Shown here one piece after another: positions 55,342 through 63,361 of a stretch of DNA of 64,000 nt (positions within the stretch are counted from its first letter, which is position 1; each line of letters starts with the position of its first letter). The notes below the pieces were generated by a model. It saw only the letters and a program-made list of their open reading frames with translations, was not told the origin of the DNA and did no database searches. Source of the DNA: Sphingobium phenoxybenzoativorans (GTDB lineage Bacteria > Pseudomonadota > Alphaproteobacteria > Sphingomonadales > Sphingomonadaceae); assembly GCF_001757355.1 (NCBI RefSeq), contig NZ_MINO01000015.1, positions 1 through 64,000 on the forward strand. The letters are read 5' to 3'. The position numbers and the translations under genes are program-made.

Positions 55342-56049
55342 TCAGGCGACGCGCGATTCCAGTTCGATTTCCTCATCGGGATCGCGCAGCACATAGCCGC
55401 GGCCCCAGACGGTCTCGATATAATTGTCGCCGCCGCAGGCAAGAGCGAGCTTCTTGCGCAGCTTGCAGATAAACACGTCGATGATCTTGAGTTCAGGCTC
55501 ATCCATACCGCCATACAGGTGGTTCAGGAACATTTCCTTGGTGAGCGTCGTGCCCTTGCGGAGCGAAAGCAGCTCCAGCATCGCATATTCTTTGCCGGTC
55601 AGGTGAACGCGGTTGGCATCGACCTCGACGGTCTTGGCGTCCAGATTGACCGCCAGCTTGCCGGTGCGGATGACCGACTGGGAATGTCCCTTGGAACGGC
55701 GCACAACGGCATGGATGCGGGCGACCAGTTCTTCGCGGTGGAAAGGCTTGGTGACATAATCGTCAGCGCCGAAGCCGAAGGAGCGGACCTTGCTGTCCAT
55801 TTCGCTGACCCCCGACAGGATCAGGACCGGCGTCTGCACCTTGGAACTGCGCAGCTTCTTCAGCACGTCATAACCGTGCATGTCCGGCAGGTTCAGGTCC
55901 AGACAGATGATGTCGTAATCATACAACTTGCCCAGATCGAGGCCTTCCTCGCCAAGATCCGTGGTGTAGACGTTGAAGCCTTCCGTCGTGAGCATAAGCT
56001 CAATCGCCTTGGCAGTCGTCGGCTCGTCTTCGATCAGCAGCACGCGCAT
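55342..56049 (-). CDS. ctrA: Cell-cycle response regulator CtrA
   Basis: 235 aa OmpR-family regulator. Receiver domain 1-115 with acidic pocket EDE at 8-10, phospho-acceptor D51 (CLDLNLPD) and K104 (VTKPF); the DNA-binding winged helix (about 125-225) has [17 protein letters not shown] and [14 protein letters not shown]. CtrA controls cell-cycle, motility and DNA-exchange genes in alphaproteobacteria by binding TTAA-N7-TTAA. Its promoter region holds a near-consensus CtrA site and four GANTC sites. A strong terminator follows. Confidence 0.98.
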   Translation of the reverse strand: MRVLLIEDEPTTAKAIELMLTTEGFNVYTTDLGEEGLDLGKLYDYDIICLDLNLPDMHGYDVLKKLRSSKVQTPVLILSGVSEMDSKVRSFGFGADDYVTKPFHREELVARIHAVVRRSKGHSQSVIRTGKLAVNLDAKTVEVDANRVHLTGKEYAMLELLSLRKGTTLTKEMFLNHLYGGMDEPELKIIDVFICKLRKKLALACGGDNYIETVWGRGYVLRDPDEEIELESRVA

Positions 56050-56170
56050 TATGCAGCCCCTTGCTTAAGAGTGCGTTGACCCAACAACGCCCCAATACCC
56101 CCATTGCGTTCCCTGCCGGGAAACCGCAGCGGCCCTATTCATTAACCAAACCATCTATGAACGCAAAAGG

Positions 56171-56253
56171 TTAATTTTTGCCTAAACGGCCTGAATCCAC
56201 GAGTCGCGCTTTACCGAATCGCTTTTCCGGCTCTTAACCCCTGTCGAAGATTC
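56171..56253 (-). promoter_or_regulatory. ctrA promoter region: CtrA-type site plus four GANTC motifs
   Basis: TTAA (56171-56174)-N7-CTAA (56182-56185) is a one-mismatch CtrA box, read on either strand as the palindromic half-site layout allows. GANTC, the CcrM methylation site, occurs at 56193-56197, 56201-56205, 56216-56220 and 56249-56253. Further TTAACC/TTAA elements occur at about 56143 and 56234. This resembles the methylation- and autoregulated ctrA promoter of Caulobacter; the start point is not identified. Confidence 0.6.
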
Positions 56254-56457
56254 TTTTTATTACGGCCAAAATGGGCGCAAAACCGCCATGTTTCGGAACT
56301 GCCAAAGCCATGCTGGCGGAAAGATTAACGGCGGGCGCGGCCGATCCTTAATCCTGCCCTGCAGGAAAAAAATCCCATACAGGCCATATATTTACCAATG
56401 GCAGGGACTGATTATCCGCTCCGGCGCCACGTCTCCGGATGCCTCCCCGCCTTGCGA
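56254..56457. other. Intergenic stretch between ctrA promoter and the LysR gene
   Basis: About 200 bases with a TTAATCC-containing A/T-rich part and a CCTGCCCTGCAGGA palindrome near 56356. No credible gene. The distal part of the ctrA promoter may extend here. Confidence 0.35.
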
Positions 56458-57357
56458 TCAACAGTCGGCGGCAATCCGCGCCGCCAGGAAATCCAGCAGT
56501 GCTTCCACGCGCGCGGGCCGCAGGCGGGACGGCGGCGTCACCAGGTGAAGGCCGATCGGAGGCGGAGTCCATTCCTGCAATATCGCCTCCAGCCTGCCGC
56601 TCGCCACGTCCTCGCCGATGATGAAGTCGGGAAGCATCGCAACGCCAAGACCGGCATGCAGCGCTGACTGCATCGCCTCGCCGCTGTTGGCCATGAAGCG
56701 GGATCGAAGCTGCACCGATACCGATTGCCCGCCCGGCCCGCTGAACCGCCATACCTCAGGCGTCTTGGCATTGGAGTAGAGCAGCCCGTCATGATGGCCG
56801 AGGTCAGAGGGGTGGGCCGGCCGGCCGCGCGCATCCAGATAAGCGGGCGACGCGACGATGAACATATGGACATCACCCAGCCGCCGGGCGCGCAATGAAC
56901 TGTCCGGCATGGCGGCGACGCGCAGGGTGGCGTCCAGCCCCATCTCCACAATATCGATATGGGAATCCGACAAATGTAGGTCGACGGTGACATGGGGATG
57001 CTGCGCCATGAACTCCGCCACGATCGGCGCGACCCTCTTAAGGCCGAACGTCATCGGCGCGGCCAGCCTGACCAGCCCGGCCAGCTCCGTAATCTCCTCG
57101 CGCGCGGCCTCCTCCGCCGCCAGGCCCTCCCCGACTATCCGGGCGGCATGGTCGGCCAGGCGGCGGCCGCTCTCGGTCAGGGCCAGGCGGCGGCTGGTGC
57201 GGCTGAACAGGCTGGTGTCCAGATGCTGCTCCAGCCGGCCGACCGCCTTGGATATGGTCGCCTTGGAGACGGACAGCGCCTTGGCCGCATCGGTGAAGGA
57301 CCGATGCTCGACCACGGCGGCGAACATCGCCCAGGCCTCGAAATCTGGTAAGCGCAT
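56458..57357 (-). CDS. LysR-family transcriptional regulator
   Basis: 299 aa from ATG 57357 (MRLPDFEAWAMFAAVVEH). N-terminal winged helix-turn-helix: FTDAAKALSVSKATISKAVGRLE, SLFSRTSRRLALTESG; the C-terminal substrate-binding domain is of the AaeR/DmlR subgroup. It is divergent from pirin and wrbA, which it very probably controls in response to a quinone or electrophile, as known for similar LysR-pirin/WrbA pairs. Paired GTTTC/GAAAC palindromes lie in the shared promoter. Confidence 0.93.
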   Translation of the reverse strand: MRLPDFEAWAMFAAVVEHRSFTDAAKALSVSKATISKAVGRLEQHLDTSLFSRTSRRLALTESGRRLADHAARIVGEGLAAEEAAREEITELAGLVRLAAPMTFGLKRVAPIVAEFMAQHPHVTVDLHLSDSHIDIVEMGLDATLRVAAMPDSSLRARRLGDVHMFIVASPAYLDARGRPAHPSDLGHHDGLLYSNAKTPEVWRFSGPGGQSVSVQLRSRFMANSGEAMQSALHAGLGVAMLPDFIIGEDVASGRLEAILQEWTPPPIGLHLVTPPSRLRPARVEALLDFLAARIAADC

Positions 57358-57360
57358 AGG

Positions 57361-57396
57361 GAAACAATCCGTTTCGACATTGCCTGTTTCGGAAAC
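57361..57396. promoter_or_regulatory. Candidate LysR operator: two GAAAC/GTTTC palindromes
   Basis: GAAAC-N5-GTTTC (57361-57375) and GTTTC-G-GAAAC (57386-57396) are perfect inverted repeats, sharing the same half-site and spaced one to two helical turns apart. They lie directly in front of the LysR gene in the 128-base divergent region, as expected for a LysR recognition and activation site pair. Confidence 0.5.
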
Positions 57397-57485
57397 GATC
57401 CTGACGCCTATCTTGTAGGAAATCAAGCGGGACAAAAGGCGTGACACCCTCGCTTTCCCCGTCGACTTAACAAGGATTTTGGCAC

Positions 57486-58184
57486 ATGATCGAGAAACGC
57501 GCTTTCGCTACGCTCGGCCACGCCGACCACGGCTGGCTCAACGCACGGCATCATTTTTCCTTTGCAAATTATCATGATCCCGCCCGCATGGGCTGGGGCG
57601 CGATCCGGGTGTGGAATGACGATGAGATCGCCGCCCGCAACGGCTTCCCGCCCCATCCGCACAGCGACATGGAGATCATCACCTATGTCCGCACCGGCGC
57701 GATCACGCATCAGGACAGCATGGGCAACAAGGGCCGCACTGCGGCCGGCGATGTCCAGGTGATGAGCGCCGGCACAGGCGTCCGTCATGCCGAATATAAT
57801 CTGGAGGACGAAACGACGACGCTGTTCCAGATCTGGGTCATCCCCCGCGAACGGGGCGGTGCGCCAAGCTGGGGGGCGAAGCCTTTCCCCAAGGAGGACC
57901 GGTCCGGCAAGCTTGTCGTTCTGGCCAGCGGCTATGACAATGACAATGAGGCGCTGCGCATCCGCGCCGACGCCCGGCTGCTCGGCGGTACGCTGAAGGC
58001 CGGGGAAAGCGTCACGCATGACAGCGCCGACGGCCGTCACCTCTATCTCGTCCCCGCCACGGGGAAGGTGGAAATCGATGGCGAGGTGTTCAACGCCCGT
58101 GATGGGGCGGCGATCACTGGCGGCAAGCCGATCACCATCACCGCCATCGAGGACAGCGAAATCGTCCTCGTAGACAGCGAATAG
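57486..58184 (+). CDS. Pirin-family protein (YhhW-like quercetinase)
   Basis: 232 aa bicupin. N-terminal RHHFSFANYHDPARMGWGAIRVWNDD and the metal-binding PHPHSDMEIITYV (His-His, Glu) with GTGVRHAEYN (third His) are intact. YhhW-type pirins oxidatively cleave quercetin-like flavonols; in proteobacteria they are often induced by quinones with WrbA. It is divergent from the LysR gene and followed by a nested hairpin and wrbA. Confidence 0.93.
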   Translation: MIEKRAFATLGHADHGWLNARHHFSFANYHDPARMGWGAIRVWNDDEIAARNGFPPHPHSDMEIITYVRTGAITHQDSMGNKGRTAAGDVQVMSAGTGVRHAEYNLEDETTTLFQIWVIPRERGGAPSWGAKPFPKEDRSGKLVVLASGYDNDNEALRIRADARLLGGTLKAGESVTHDSADGRHLYLVPATGKVEIDGEVFNARDGAAITGGKPITITAIEDSEIVLVDSE

Positions 58185-58198
58185 GCCCCGACAGGCCT

Positions 58199-58266
58199 GG
58201 CCGCCCGCGTCGAAGCGAGTCACTTGCCTCGCTTCGCCCCCTCCCCCGCGCGGGCGGCCCCCTTTT
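58199..58266 (+). terminator. Nested terminator/attenuator between pirin and wrbA
   Basis: GGCCGCCCGCG (58199-58209) pairs with CGCGGGCGGCC (58249-58259), followed by CCCTTTT. Inside it CGAAGCGAG (58211-58219) pairs with CTCGCTTCG (58228-58236). It could reduce read-through from pirin into wrbA. The long loop makes it an unusual terminator; partial termination is inferred. Confidence 0.55.
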
Positions 58267-58289
58267 CATCAAGCAGCAGGAGACATCTC

Positions 58290-58889
58290 ATGGCGAAGGT
58301 TCTGGTTCTCTATTATTCCGCTTACGGCCACATCGAAACGATGGCGAACGCCGTCGCGGAAGGCGCCCGGTTGGCTGGCGCCACCGTGGATGTGAAGCGC
58401 GTGCCGGAAACCGTCCCGGAGGAAATCGCCAAGGGCGCGCATTTCAAGCTGGACCAGTCCGCCCCGGTCGCGACCGTGGCCGAACTGGCGGACTATGACG
58501 CCATCATCGTCGGCACCGGCACCCGGTTCGGCCGCATCTCCAGCCAGATGGCGGCCTTCCTCGACCAGGCGGGCGGGCTGTGGGCCAAGGGCGCGCTGAA
58601 CGGCAAGATCGGCGGCGCATTCACCTCAACGGCGACCCAGCACGGCGGACAGGAAACCACTCTGTTCTCCATCATCACCAACCTGCTGCACTTTGGCATG
58701 GTGATCGTCGGGCTGGACTATGGCCATGCCGGGCAGATGGGCCATGAGGATGTGGTCGGCGGCGCGCCTTACGGCGCCACCACCATCGCCGGTGGCGACG
58801 GCAGCCGCCAGCCGAGCGAGGTCGATCTGGAGGGCGCCCGCTATCAGGGCCGCCGCGTCGCCGAGGTCGCGAACAAGGTGCACGGCTGA
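58290..58889 (+). CDS. wrbA: NAD(P)H:quinone oxidoreductase, WrbA type IV
   Basis: 199 aa flavodoxin-like FMN enzyme from ATG 58290, with AGGAG before it. [22 protein letters not shown] is the FMN-phosphate loop, [13 protein letters not shown] and [13 protein letters not shown] are the WrbA-specific FMN and quinone motifs. It reduces quinones by two electrons, avoiding semiquinones. Genes and regulator around it suggest quinone/electrophile induction. A clean terminator follows. Confidence 0.96.
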   Translation: MAKVLVLYYSAYGHIETMANAVAEGARLAGATVDVKRVPETVPEEIAKGAHFKLDQSAPVATVAELADYDAIIVGTGTRFGRISSQMAAFLDQAGGLWAKGALNGKIGGAFTSTATQHGGQETTLFSIITNLLHFGMVIVGLDYGHAGQMGHEDVVGGAPYGATTIAGGDGSRQPSEVDLEGARYQGRRVAEVANKVHG

Positions 58890-58913
58890 ACCGGGACGAA
58901 ACAGAATATGGGG

Positions 58914-58937
58914 AGGGGCCGGTTCGCCGGCCCCTTT
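58914..58937 (+). terminator. Intrinsic terminator of wrbA
   Basis: AGGGGCCGG (58914-58922) and CCGGCCCCT (58927-58935) form a 9-bp stem with a very stable TTCG loop, followed by TTTCT. It lies just before the 3' end of the convergent acyltransferase gene. Confidence 0.88.
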
Positions 58938-59894
58938 CTATTTGGGCTGACCCAGAAAGACGGCGCGTGTCGGCCGGGTCAGGTTCAGAAGATAATAGAC
59001 CAGCAGCGGAATGACCGTGGCCAGCGCCAGAATCCATGGCCGCGGCAGGTAGGACAGATAATGGATCACCGGCACATGGAGATACATAATCACCAGCGAA
59101 GCCCGGCCAAGCGCTGAAAAAGGCTTGAGCACGCCGCCACCCCAATGACTGGCGCGAAAAATAAGCAGCGAGGTGGCAATTGCGCCCGCCATAGACAGAA
59201 GCGGCCAGCCATAATCCCCCCCCTTCATATTGAGCGCAGGCAGGAAGAACAGACCCGCAATCGACAAAGGCGGCAGCAGCCACAGCATCCATCCCCGCCA
59301 TCCGATGACATTGAGCGCGGCGCCGGCCCACAGCAGGAACAGCGCCATGGGCACCGTCAGTAGGCCGAGCGGCGAGACATCCGTCACCCAACCCAGCAGA
59401 TAGGCGACCGCCAGCACCATGGGCGCTATGAACCACCATGCCTTGCCCAACGGATCGGGAAAGCGCGCCGCCAGCGCATTGAACAGGATACGCGCGAAGA
59501 TCAGGCACGGCACGAACCAGAATACCGTGAACGGCCCCCGCAGCTTCGACCCGCCGAAGGCCAGACGTCCAAGGTCCTGTGGCCAGGTGTGGAATATGCC
59601 GCGCCCGCCCCGGCTGCCCTCTATCAGCGTGTCAACGGCGACCAGCAGCGCCAGGAAAGCGCAATAGGACAGGCCCTGCCAGACGATCTGGCTGCGGGCG
59701 AATGCCACGACCGGCTTGGGCCGGAACAAATAGCCGGACAAAAGGAAAAACAGGGGCATATGAAAGCTGTAGGTCAGCGTATGCGGCAGCCCGCGGCTCC
59801 ACACATGACCGATGACGACCGCGACAATGCCTATGCCGCGGGCAACATCGACCCATTCATATCTTTGTGCGGCCGCGGCCCTTTCCCCACCCAT
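58938..59894 (-). CDS. Membrane acyltransferase, acyltransferase-3 family
   Basis: 318 aa with about ten membrane helices. The N-terminal WVDVARGIGIVAVVIGHVW (catalytic-site His), then FHMPLFFLLSGYLF, are typical of fucose-4-O-acetylase/OafA-type enzymes. They acylate polysaccharides, lipids or peptidoglycan outside the membrane. No glycan cluster is nearby, so the acceptor is unknown. Convergent with wrbA. Confidence 0.9.
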   Translation of the reverse strand: MGGERAAAAQRYEWVDVARGIGIVAVVIGHVWSRGLPHTLTYSFHMPLFFLLSGYLFRPKPVVAFARSQIVWQGLSYCAFLALLVAVDTLIEGSRGGRGIFHTWPQDLGRLAFGGSKLRGPFTVFWFVPCLIFARILFNALAARFPDPLGKAWWFIAPMVLAVAYLLGWVTDVSPLGLLTVPMALFLLWAGAALNVIGWRGWMLWLLPPLSIAGLFFLPALNMKGGDYGWPLLSMAGAIATSLLIFRASHWGGGVLKPFSALGRASLVIMYLHVPVIHYLSYLPRPWILALATVIPLLVYYLLNLTRPTRAVFLGQPK

Positions 59895-59984
59895 GCCAAA
59901 TGCCTATAGCAACCGCGACCCGCGTCAATTGTCCTGATGGCCGGCTTATAACCGCCGGGACCATCCCATTCATCGGAACCGCCC

Positions 59985-60686
59985 TTGACCCTGCTTACTG
60001 ACCGCGTGCTGTTCATTGATGGGGAGGCCATCATCATCGACAAGCCTGCGGGCCTGCCGGTCGATCCGCCGCGCGATGGGGCGATGAGCCTGGAAAACCA
60101 TCTGGCCTCGCTCACCTTCGGATTTCAGCGCTGGCCGCTGGCCGTCCACCGGCTTGACCGGGACACCAGCGGATGCCTGCTCCTCGCCCGCAATCCCAAG
60201 GCGCATAAGCGTTTTACTGCCGCATTCGAGGCGGGGACCGTGGAAAAGCGCTATATCGCCGTCGTCGATGGCGTGCCTGAAGGCGATGAAGGCACGATCG
60301 ACCTGCCGCTGAAGAAGATCAGCAGCGCGCAGGATGGCTGGCGCATGGTGCCCGATCAGAAGGGCAAATCGGCAAAAACGCATTGGACATTGATCGCCAC
60401 GCATGAGGGCCGGTCGCTCATCGCCTTCCGCCCGGAAACCGGCCGCACCCACCAGATCAGGGTCCACGCCCTGCACGGTCTGGGCGCGGGCATTATCGGC
60501 GATCCGGTCTATGGCAAGGCCGGAGCGTCTGCTTCGACGAACCCGGCACGAGGCATGCTTCTGCACAGCCGCTTCCTGTCCATTCCGCGCGGGACCAAGG
60601 CCGCTGCGGAAGCGACGGCGCCCCTCCCCGCCACCTTCGCGCAGGCCGGATTCCCCACGAAACTGATCGACGATGCCGGTCTTTGA
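59985..60686 (+). CDS. RluA-family RNA pseudouridine synthase
   Basis: 233 aa. Catalytic aspartate in VHRLDRDTSGCLLLARN (typical HRLDxxTSG) and KRYIAVVDG, RPETGRTHQIRVHALHGLG are the family motifs. No S4 domain. It isomerises uridine in rRNA or tRNA; the target is not evident (RluA/RluE-like short forms modify 23S rRNA and tRNA). Its last 14 bases overlap arfB. Confidence 0.93.
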   Translation: MTLLTDRVLFIDGEAIIIDKPAGLPVDPPRDGAMSLENHLASLTFGFQRWPLAVHRLDRDTSGCLLLARNPKAHKRFTAAFEAGTVEKRYIAVVDGVPEGDEGTIDLPLKKISSAQDGWRMVPDQKGKSAKTHWTLIATHEGRSLIAFRPETGRTHQIRVHALHGLGAGIIGDPVYGKAGASASTNPARGMLLHSRFLSIPRGTKAAAEATAPLPATFAQAGFPTKLIDDAGL

Positions 60687-61077
60687 CGTCCCGGAGGATG
60701 CGCTGGAGGAGCGGTTCATTACCGCTGGCGGACCCGGCGGCCAGAATGTCAACAAGGTCGCAACGGCCGTTCAGCTACGGATCGATGTCTATCGCCTAGG
60801 CCTGCCGCCCTATGCCTTCCGCAAACTCAGGGAACTGGCCGGCTCCCGCATGACGTCCGCCGGAACATTGGTCATTCAGGCCCAGCAATTCCGCACGCAG
60901 GAAGCCAATCGCAAGGATGCGCGGGAGCGGCTGGACGCCCTTCTGGTCAGGGCGCACGAACGCGACGCGCGCCGTATCGCGACCAAGCCCGGAAAAGCGG
61001 CCAAGGCGCGGCGGGTGGACGAAAAGAAGGCGCGCAGCGGGATCAAACAAGGCCGCGGCAAGGTGCGGATGGACTGA
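60673..61077 (+). CDS. arfB: Alternative ribosome-rescue peptidyl-tRNA hydrolase ArfB
   Basis: 134 aa. The catalytic GGQ motif is in FITAGGPGGQNVNKVATAV (about residues 16-34), and the C-terminal tail is lysine/arginine-rich (KPGKAAKARRVDEKKARS), needed to enter the empty mRNA channel of stalled ribosomes. It frees peptides from ribosomes stalled without a stop codon. It overlaps the pseudouridine synthase gene by 14 bases, so both are co-translated. Confidence 0.96.
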   Translation: MPVFDVPEDALEERFITAGGPGGQNVNKVATAVQLRIDVYRLGLPPYAFRKLRELAGSRMTSAGTLVIQAQQFRTQEANRKDARERLDALLVRAHERDARRIATKPGKAAKARRVDEKKARSGIKQGRGKVRMD

Positions 61078-61173
61078 CGCACCGTCGATCCCTGCCTCAC
61101 GCGGGCCCGCCCTCGTGAACGCCGAGACGCGATATGTCTTGATCCTGCATCGGCACCTGTGCAGTTGGTGGAC

Positions 61174-61740
61174 ATGGCTCGCGGCGACTTCCGTACCGAT
61201 CCCCTGATCCTGCATCTGGATGACCGTTACGGTGAACCTGCTCGTCCGGCATGGACGCCGCTTTTCTATGCCCTGTTCGCCAGCGCAGTGGTCATGCTGC
61301 TCCTGGGCCTCGCGGAATGGGCGAGAATCCCCGAAGGGGCAAAGCGGGATATGGGAGCGGTCAAGGCATGCCAGCAGCATCTGCGCTATAAATTGCCGCC
61401 GGAACCAGGGCTGGAAATCGTGAGCTTTGCTGTCCAGCCTGCGAAAGACATGCTCGAACCCAGATCCGTGCTTCTCGCCTATCGCGCCCTGAATGTGAAG
61501 GGACCCGATGGACGGCCCCGCCAGGGCATGCAGCAATGTGCTTTCGCGACGGAAGCCGACGGCAATTTCCCACCCTTCAAGGAGCTTTCGCGGGCCGTAT
61601 TCCGTTCCGAAGGCGAGATGCAGGCCTGGAAAGAGCAGTTTTTGCGCGGCGAAACGGTGGAGGAGCTGGAGGCCGGTCGTCCCGAATGCTGCCTGCCCCT
61701 GCGCAAGGGCAGTGGGGGCAACATCGTGACCATAGGCTGA
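61174..61740 (+). CDS. Hypothetical single-pass membrane protein
   Basis: 188 aa from ATG 61174 (MARGDFRTDPLILHLDD); GTG starts at 61159 and 61168 are possible. One helix near residues 28-48 (PLFYALFASAVVMLLLGLAE), then a soluble domain of about 140 aa with a few cysteines (CQQHLRYKLPPEP; PECCLPL). No domain recognised. It follows arfB by about 100 bases and precedes the sulfoxide reductase by 40 on the same strand. Codon use fits its neighbours. Confidence 0.7.
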   Translation: MARGDFRTDPLILHLDDRYGEPARPAWTPLFYALFASAVVMLLLGLAEWARIPEGAKRDMGAVKACQQHLRYKLPPEPGLEIVSFAVQPAKDMLEPRSVLLAYRALNVKGPDGRPRQGMQQCAFATEADGNFPPFKELSRAVFRSEGEMQAWKEQFLRGETVEELEAGRPECCLPLRKGSGGNIVTIG

Positions 61741-61780
61741 AACCGGGGGTGACGGAGACCCATCGGCTGCTTACATAACG

Positions 61781-62269
61781 ATGATGTTCGCTTTCGATCC
61801 AGACCGTGCCGCGCCCAAGGCCGTCTTGTATGACGATCTGTCGTCGGCAGCTTTCGCGGTTACGGAGGGGGAACGCGACGCCATCGCGAATATGGCCAAC
61901 CTGTCCGCGTTGATCTGGCAATATCTGCCCGGCCTTAACTGGGCCGGCTTCTATCGCCTGATCGGGGACGAACTGGTCCTCGGGCCGTTTCAGGGAAAGT
62001 CGGCCTGTATACGGATCGCCATGGGCAAGGGCGTTTGTGGAACGGCGGCGGCGACCCGAAAGACGCAATGCGTCGCCGATGTTCACGCCTTCCCCGGCCA
62101 CATCGCTTGCGATGCTGATTCCCGTTCGGAAATCGTGGTCCCGATAGTCCATGAAGGCCGGTTGATCGGCGTGCTCGATCTAGATAGCCCGGAACCCGCG
62201 CGGTTCGACGGCGAAGATGCCGCTGCTCTGGAGGCGATTGTAGAGAGAATAGCGCCACGCCTCCTCTGA
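61781..62269 (+). CDS. msrC: Free methionine-(R)-sulfoxide reductase (GAF domain)
   Basis: 162 aa GAF-fold enzyme reducing free Met-R-sulfoxide. The three catalytic cysteines C76, C86 and C110 (ACIRIAMGKGVCG, HIAC) have spacings of 10 and 24 residues, as in E. coli fRMsr. GLNWAGFYR and SEIVVPIVHEGRLIGVLDLDS are other family motifs. Cytosolic oxidative-stress repair; probably independent of the neighbouring genes. Confidence 0.95.
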   Translation: MMFAFDPDRAAPKAVLYDDLSSAAFAVTEGERDAIANMANLSALIWQYLPGLNWAGFYRLIGDELVLGPFQGKSACIRIAMGKGVCGTAAATRKTQCVADVHAFPGHIACDADSRSEIVVPIVHEGRLIGVLDLDSPEPARFDGEDAAALEAIVERIAPRLL

Positions 62270-62375
62270 ATATCGCTGATCCTCGGCTCTCACATCGCCA
62301 CAATCGCCGATCTTTTCTGACCTGTTTTGGGACAATATATCCGCGAAGCCGTTGGAAATGCAGGAAACCCAATGC

Positions 62376-62391
62376 TAAACCTTGGGTTAAC
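62376..62391. promoter_or_regulatory. Weak candidate CtrA site
   Basis: TAAA (62376-62379)-N7-TTAAC (62387-62391) differs from the CtrA consensus TTAA-N7-TTAAC at one position, 42 bases upstream of the RcnB-like gene. Presence of CtrA in this genome makes it worth noting; nothing else supports it. Confidence 0.3.
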
Positions 62392-62432
62392 CTGCTGGGC
62401 TTGCCCAGATGTCGTAGAACCGGGAGATGATG

Positions 62433-63287
62433 ATGCGCGGCCTTCTGATTGCAGCGACAGGCGCCGGTATGCTCACCCTCGCCATGCCTGTGATGGCGGC
62501 GGGGGAGCAGCGCCCTAGACCCGCAGCCCAGAATATGGCTCCGGTTGCGCCGCACGCCACACATCGCTGGGGGCAGCGGGTGGATGGCCGCTGGCGCGGA
62601 GGACATGACGCACCCGGAGGCTGGGCGGCTTACCGCCGTCCGGCTTATGGCTTCGCACTTCCCCGCTATTGGATTCAGCCGGCCTATTATATCGCCGATT
62701 ACCGCGTTTACGGCCTTCCCGTTCCCAATTATGGTTATGGCTGGTCGCGCTATTATGACGATGCGGTGCTGACCGACCAATATGGCCGGGTGTATGACAG
62801 CCGGAGCGGCATCGACTGGGACCGGTATGAAGGCGGCTATGACCCAGATACGCGGCCCGTCCACGTTGAAACGCCCGCCGCGCATCACCCCCCTCCGCCG
62901 GAAGGCCCACCACCGCCCGGCCGCGCGCCCTATGACGAGAACAGCATAGCATCCAACGAATATCCGGGGCCTGCCGAATATCGCGGACAATGGCGCGGGA
63001 CCTGGCGCGGTGACGACGGCCGCGTCTACAGCGGAACCTATGAGGGCACCTATAACGGCACTGCGGATGCCGGCCCGCCGCCTTATGTCGCACCGCCCTA
63101 TGCGGGTTCGCATTGGATGAACGGCGACGCATATGGTCCCAATACCCAGGTCTATTATGCCGCGCCGGGTACGACAATTGTGATCCAGCCGGGAACCACG
63201 ACCACCACAACCACTACCGAGGAGGAGGTCGTTCCCCCGCGCAGGACGTGGAAGCGCTCCGGCAAAATCATTCGCTGCAACTGTTAG
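62433..63287 (+). CDS. RcnB-family exported protein
   Basis: 284 aa from ATG 62433, 6 bases after GGGAG; two ATG codons directly before it are alternatives. Signal peptide (MRGLLIAATGAGMLTLAMPVMAAG). An RcnB-like segment (YWIQPAYYIADYRVYGLPV, DDAVLTDQYGRVYD) is followed by a Pro/His-rich linker, Trp/Gly/Tyr repeats (GQWRGTWRGDDGRVY, GTYEGTYNGT), a Thr-run and a basic C-terminus. RcnB of E. coli helps Ni/Co homeostasis; here the metal role is unproven. Confidence 0.85.
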   Translation: MRGLLIAATGAGMLTLAMPVMAAGEQRPRPAAQNMAPVAPHATHRWGQRVDGRWRGGHDAPGGWAAYRRPAYGFALPRYWIQPAYYIADYRVYGLPVPNYGYGWSRYYDDAVLTDQYGRVYDSRSGIDWDRYEGGYDPDTRPVHVETPAAHHPPPPEGPPPPGRAPYDENSIASNEYPGPAEYRGQWRGTWRGDDGRVYSGTYEGTYNGTADAGPPPYVAPPYAGSHWMNGDAYGPNTQVYYAAPGTTIVIQPGTTTTTTTTEEEVVPPRRTWKRSGKIIRCNC

Positions 63288-63361
63288 GAACAGGCGGCAG
63301 GATTCTGGAATTTCCCGATCTTATCGAGAATGGAGGGTTGGCCGCTCATGGGCCACCCGCC

